DNA of 64,000 bases, taken from the NCBI RefSeq assembly GCF_004770905.1, contig NZ_RQHT01000014.1, positions 1,684,001-1,748,000 of the forward strand, in the 5' to 3' direction. This DNA comes from Leptospira bandrabouensis. Lineage in GTDB: Bacteria > Spirochaetota > Leptospiria > Leptospirales > Leptospiraceae. A program made the translations under genes and the position numbers. Shown here one piece after another: positions 60,540 to 64,000 of the stretch. Numbering within the stretch: the stretch's first letter is position 1; each line of letters starts with the position of its first letter. The notes under the pieces are model-generated. The model had not been told where the DNA came from and made no database searches. It was given only the letters and a program-made list of their open reading frames with translations.

Positions 60540-62318
60540 TTACCAAAATAGACTATCAGATTTTTTTTGTGAAATTTTCCTTGCGGCGTTCACTAGGCCC
60601 ACATGGCTATAGGTCTGGGGGAAATTTCCCCATTGGTTTCCCGATTTAGATTCAATATCTTCGCTAAAGAGCCCAAGATGATTTGCATGTTCACAGACAA
60701 AATCAAAAAGTTTCATAGCTTCTTCTAGCCTGCTCATGCAAGCTAGAGCTTCAATATACCAAAATGTACAAACTAAAAAAGTTGTTTCTGGTTTGCCAAA
60801 GTCATCTTGGTGAAGGTATCTGTACATAAAACCGTTTTCGGTTTTTAATGTTTTTTCGATGGCTGCGATATGAGATTTTGCCTTTTCTGACTTTGGATCT
60901 AAATATCCTAGGGTAATGAGTTGTAATAAACTGGCATCTAAATCTTTTTTCCCTTGGGCTTGCGTGTAACAGCCGAGTTTATCATCGTAACATTTTTCAA
61001 TATTTGTCGCAGCTTGTTCCATTAGGATTTCAGATTTTTCGATTAAATCAGGTCTCCCTAATTTTAGAGCAATTTCTTTAGCGGCTTTTGCTCCTATCCA
61101 ATGAAATAAATACGTATAACAATGTTTTTGCGAAAAATTTCGGAATTCCCAAAGTCCTGCGTCAGGTTCCTCCATTGTTAATTCAATCTGTTCTAATATA
61201 TTTTTAACTAATCCAAGATTATGAAATCGGTTTTTTTCTGGAATACGTTCATCTAAATATAAAGGTAAAAGTGACAATAAAATTTGTCCATAAGCATCAT
61301 TTTGTTTATGTGTATAAGCCGAATTTCCAATTCTTACTGGTTTATTACTCAAATAACCTTCTAATTCTAAGATTTTTTCTTCTAAAAAGTTTTCTCCGAA
61401 AATACTGTATAGTGGTTGGTATCTTCCTTCTGCTGTAGGTGTTAAATTGCTAATGTATTGAGAATACATTTCTAATTCTTCAAACTGACCTAAGTTGGTG
61501 AGAGCTAATAATGTATAAAATCCATCACGTAACCAACAAAAACGGTAATCCCAATTTCTGCCGGCCAAGGGTGCTTCCGGTAAACTGGTAGTGGAGGAGG
61601 CAATGATCGCTCCTGTTTCTTGGAATTGATGAAGTTTTAAACAAAGAGCTGAACGAATTTGTTGTTTTTGTGCGAAAATAGGAATGGAACAATGTTTTAC
61701 CCAATTTTGCCAGTAGTGTTTTGTTTTTTTGAATTCTGATTCAATATATTCACCTAACAATATATCTGTGGGAATTGATTCAAATAACGCCAAGTAGATG
61801 TTTTGGTTTAATAAAAAATAGTTTTCTTTTAGAATTTGATTGAGAGATACATTGGATGTGAGATGTAATTGAAAATCGTTTGTTTGGTATAAGATTCCCT
61901 CTGAATTCACTCTAGGTTTTAAATATTCTTTCCCATAGCTGTAGGTTAGGTTTAATTGGAATTTTACCTTTACATCGCCCGTAATTGGAATGATTTTTCT
62001 GTATAAATTTCGTTTGCTGTGAAGGATTCCATTTTGATAATATCTAGGCGCAAAGTCGAGGACGGCAAACGATCCAGTTTCTATGACAATTTCGGTTCTT
62101 AAAATATTCGTATTTTCTAAATAAACTTGTGAGGTAGAAATGATATTCGAATCAGGGAGTATCGAAAAATGTCCGCAATTTTTGTCCAATAAGGAACCGA
62201 ATATAGGAGAACTATCAAAGTTCGGCCAACAGAGCCAAACTATTTCCGCTTTTGTGTTAATATGAGCGATATAACTTCCGTTACCGATAATTCCAGAATT
62301 GTATTTATGATTTTTCAT
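60540..62318 (-). CDS. Glycoside hydrolase family 15 protein (glucoamylase/trehalase-like)
   Basis: The 592-residue cytoplasmic protein has a beta-sandwich N-terminal half (SYIAHINTKAEIVWLCWPNF, the typical opening) and the (alpha/alpha)6 barrel with LAGRNWDYRFCWLRDGFYTL and the first catalytic Glu in EEPDAGLWEFR. GH15 members include glucoamylases, glucodextranases and bacterial trehalases. The ATG at 62318 lies inside the end of the trehalose synthase/phosphatase gene (14-base overlap), so a role in trehalose breakdown or alpha-glucan turnover is likely. Confidence 0.88.
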   Translation of the reverse strand: MKNHKYNSGIIGNGSYIAHINTKAEIVWLCWPNFDSSPIFGSLLDKNCGHFSILPDSNIISTSQVYLENTNILRTEIVIETGSFAVLDFAPRYYQNGILHSKRNLYRKIIPITGDVKVKFQLNLTYSYGKEYLKPRVNSEGILYQTNDFQLHLTSNVSLNQILKENYFLLNQNIYLALFESIPTDILLGEYIESEFKKTKHYWQNWVKHCSIPIFAQKQQIRSALCLKLHQFQETGAIIASSTTSLPEAPLAGRNWDYRFCWLRDGFYTLLALTNLGQFEELEMYSQYISNLTPTAEGRYQPLYSIFGENFLEEKILELEGYLSNKPVRIGNSAYTHKQNDAYGQILLSLLPLYLDERIPEKNRFHNLGLVKNILEQIELTMEEPDAGLWEFRNFSQKHCYTYLFHWIGAKAAKEIALKLGRPDLIEKSEILMEQAATNIEKCYDDKLGCYTQAQGKKDLDASLLQLITLGYLDPKSEKAKSHIAAIEKTLKTENGFMYRYLHQDDFGKPETTFLVCTFWYIEALACMSRLEEAMKLFDFVCEHANHLGLFSEDIESKSGNQWGNFPQTYSHVGLVNAARKISQKKSDSLFW

Positions 62319-64000
62319 TTGTATTCCTTGTTAAGTGGGAAATTAAATTGTGAATCCAAATTTGAACTTCTGCAGGTTGATTGAATCTGTATTTGGCAAT
62401 GGTTTCCGATTTCCCAATTTTCACCGAAATTGCTGAGTCGGGTAACTCGCGGAACATATCTTCATCGGTTGTGTCATCACCAAAAACGTAAACGTATAAC
62501 TCTGCATTGGGTAAGATTTGTTTTGCGGCTTTTCCTTTGCCAGTTCCATACTCTCTGACCTCGATGATTTTGTTTCCTCTTTGAACAAAGAAACCTGTAT
62601 TGGAAGATATTTGAGATAACTCATCTAACATTTCTCTTGCTGCATTTAAACCTATATCGGGATCTGCATTTCGGAAATGCCATACAAGAGAGAATTCCTT
62701 TTCTTCAGTGAAGGATCCAGGAACTCTTTTTGTAAATTCATCTAAATGGCTTTTGATTTGTTCTTTCCAATCTAAATTGGAAGTAAAAAGAGAGTTCCAC
62801 TTTTCTCCATAAGGTGCCCTATGCCATGCTCCATGTTCTGCTACTAGGTGAATTGGCAGAGTTTGGAAATGTGTTTCTAAAAATTTTCTATCCCTACCGC
62901 TGATGATGGCAAGTGAGATGGTTGGTATTTTTAGTAAGGTTTCGAGAGATTCCAATAATTCTTTTTTAGGTACGGCTAAGTGTGGAAGGGATTCGAAGGG
63001 TACAAGAGTCCCGTCGTAATCAAATATAATAAAAATTGGATGATTGTTATTTGGTAGTAGAAGTTGCGAAGAAGGTGGAATTGATTTTGTCTGAAAGGTT
63101 AAATTTTTCTTTGCATGTTCTTCGGTATCAGTAAAAATTTTTTTAGCCCATTCCATTACTGAATTTTCAGATAAACGGTTGATCATGATTTGGTTTCGAA
63201 AGTGGATTTCTTTCTCTTCCATTTCAATGGCTTCTCGAATTGCAATTGCCATCCCGTTAAGGTCATTGGGATTTACTAAGATTGCTTCTGGAAGTTCTGC
63301 CGAAGCACCGGCCATCTCACTTAGAACCAACATACCGCAGTTTTGTGAAACTAAAAATTCTTTGGCTACTAGGTTCATTCCATCGCGGAAAGGTGTTACT
63401 AACATAACATGTGTGTTTTTGTATAAAGGGACTAATTCTTCGAAAGGGAAACCTTTGTATTGGTATAAAATGGGTGTCCAATCTAAGGTACCGAAGGATC
63501 CATTGATGGCTCCCACCTTTTCGTCGATGGCTTTTTTCATTGATTGGTATGAGGAAACATCTGTCCTCGAAGGTACTAATACTAGGACAAATTTACATTT
63601 TTTTAGCCAATTAGGATTCTGTTTTAAAAAAAGTTCAAAAGCATTTAATCTTTGTAATACGCCTTTTGTATAATCTAGTCTATCGACTGATAGAATTTGT
63701 TTTAAATTTTTGTGGTTTTTGTTGATTTCGTTGGCGATGGTATCACATTCTTTTGAATTTGAATATTGGATAAAGTTTTCAACGTTGATACCCATTGGGT
63801 ATGCGCCAGTTTTTGTTAGGTGATTTTTATAGTAAATAATTCCACGTTCATTTTCTATTCCTAAACATCTTAATAAAGATCTAAGAAAATATTGTGTATA
63901 ACTTTGGGTATGAAATCCAATGAGATCGGCGCCTAAAACTCCAGTAAGAATTTTTGTCCGAAACCGTTCTGGCAACAAACGGAAAATTTCAAATGTGGGG
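62305..64000 (-). CDS. Trehalose-6-phosphate synthase/phosphatase fusion (5' end cut by right edge)
   Basis: Reading from the window edge, the product begins within the synthase domain (TFEIFRLLPERFR, then GADLIGFHTQSY); the start lies outside. The GT20 synthase part has RLDYTKGVLQRL and PFRDGMNLVAKEF, binding UDP-glucose and glucose-6-phosphate. From about 300 residues into the visible part comes a HAD-type phosphatase: FIIFDYDGTLVPFE with the nucleophile Asp, AIISGRDRKFLE, AEHGAWHR and VFGDDTTDEDMF. It makes trehalose in two steps in the cytoplasm. The 3' end overlaps the GH15 gene by 14 bases. Confidence 0.9.
   Translation of the reverse strand, partial: PTFEIFRLLPERFRTKILTGVLGADLIGFHTQSYTQYFLRSLLRCLGIENERGIIYYKNHLTKTGAYPMGINVENFIQYSNSKECDTIANEINKNHKNLKQILSVDRLDYTKGVLQRLNAFELFLKQNPNWLKKCKFVLVLVPSRTDVSSYQSMKKAIDEKVGAINGSFGTLDWTPILYQYKGFPFEELVPLYKNTHVMLVTPFRDGMNLVAKEFLVSQNCGMLVLSEMAGASAELPEAILVNPNDLNGMAIAIREAIEMEEKEIHFRNQIMINRLSENSVMEWAKKIFTDTEEHAKKNLTFQTKSIPPSSQLLLPNNNHPIFIIFDYDGTLVPFESLPHLAVPKKELLESLETLLKIPTISLAIISGRDRKFLETHFQTLPIHLVAEHGAWHRAPYGEKWNSLFTSNLDWKEQIKSHLDEFTKRVPGSFTEEKEFSLVWHFRNADPDIGLNAAREMLDELSQISSNTGFFVQRGNKIIEVREYGTGKGKAAKQILPNAELYVYVFGDDTTDEDMFRELPDSAISVKIGKSETIAKYRFNQPAEVQIWIHNLISHLTRNTNEKS

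Noticed and set aside
60505..60592. 9-base inverted repeat TGAACGCCG/CGGCGTTCA around the GH15 stop
   Set aside because: Arms are about 70 bases apart, with one in coding sequence; too weak for a terminator or operator.
60503..60650. Short frames after a GGAGG motif (a 4-codon frame at 60503, then a 44-codon frame)
   Set aside because: The Shine-Dalgarno match is good, but the first frame is only four codons and the second runs antisense through the end of the GH15 gene with no domain.
63179..63673. 164-codon plus-strand ORF
   Set aside because: Antisense to the well-supported trehalose synthase domain.
1..64000. tRNA, rRNA, CRISPR, insertion sequence or prophage
   Set aside because: No cloverleaf, rRNA core, regularly spaced repeat, transposase or phage gene was seen in any gap; gaps are all under about 210 bases.

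Overview
The window is a gene-dense, low-GC bacterial chromosome segment that I read as Leptospira (Spirochaetota). This is inferred from gene content: a FlaA-type flagellar sheath protein, OmpL47-like repeats, a giant kinase/ATPase/GAF/SpoIIE protein of a type common in Leptospira, several spirochaetal lipoproteins, an ABC-F protein of the YbiT type, and frequent TTG/GTG starts. A free-living (saprophytic-clade) species seems likelier than a strict pathogen, given the putrescine/GABA and trehalose gene sets, but no marker gene here settles the species. I found no rRNA, tRNA, CRISPR array, insertion sequence or prophage gene, and no gene-free stretch over about 300 bases.

Regions, left to right. 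1-7.7 kb: end of a PIN/TRAM protein, lnt with a coupled membrane protein, an acidic hypothetical protein, a FlaA-family protein, an OmpL47-like exported protein, then comF, a STAS protein and rdgB with touching or overlapping ends; rdgB most probably starts at a CTG. 7.7-17.8 kb: envelope genes (outer-membrane barrel, PD40/OmpA protein with two coupled partners, SurA-like foldase), ybiT, cheX and a DUF389 membrane protein. 17.8-26.1 kb: two divergent operons forming a polyamine/GABA module, with gabD-gabT-patD on the minus strand and a YdcSTUV-type ABC importer on the plus strand. 26.2-41.7 kb: a universal stress protein, then twelve plus-strand genes (26720-41694) with no gap above 18 bases. 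These include a PilZ-like protein, a 1904-residue kinase/ATPase/GAF/phosphatase, acpS, a small TPR protein, a bactofilin, a histidine kinase, a cyclic-nucleotide-binding SpoIIE phosphatase, an acyltransferase and a lipoprotein beta-propeller. 41.8-47.3 kb: a large beta-helix lipoprotein, a TRIC-family channel, a candidate 34-residue lipoprotein and an ATPase-HDOD fusion. 47.3-50.2 kb: msrA and a sulfur module (persulfide-dioxygenase-like enzyme, small TauE, rhodanese) around an inverted repeat resembling a CsoR/CstR operator. 50.2-58.8 kb: GGDEF-PilZ diguanylate cyclase, chemoreceptor, SGNH lipoprotein, TetR/SnoaL pair with twin operators, AraC/VOC pair and lipoproteins. 58.8-64 kb: a membrane glycosyltransferase-like protein, a GH15 glucoamylase/trehalase-like enzyme and a trehalose-6-phosphate synthase/phosphatase fusion cut by the right edge.

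Main themes are envelope biogenesis (Lnt, OmpA, SurA-like, beta-helix protein), signalling by serine/threonine phosphorylation and c-di-GMP, amine and trehalose metabolism, and sulfur/oxidative defence. The observations most worth a second look are the 15-kb signalling gene run, the ATPase-HDOD fusion, the twin TetR operators, the candidate persulfide-responsive operator, and the hairpin that covers the ribosome-binding site of the AraC gene.
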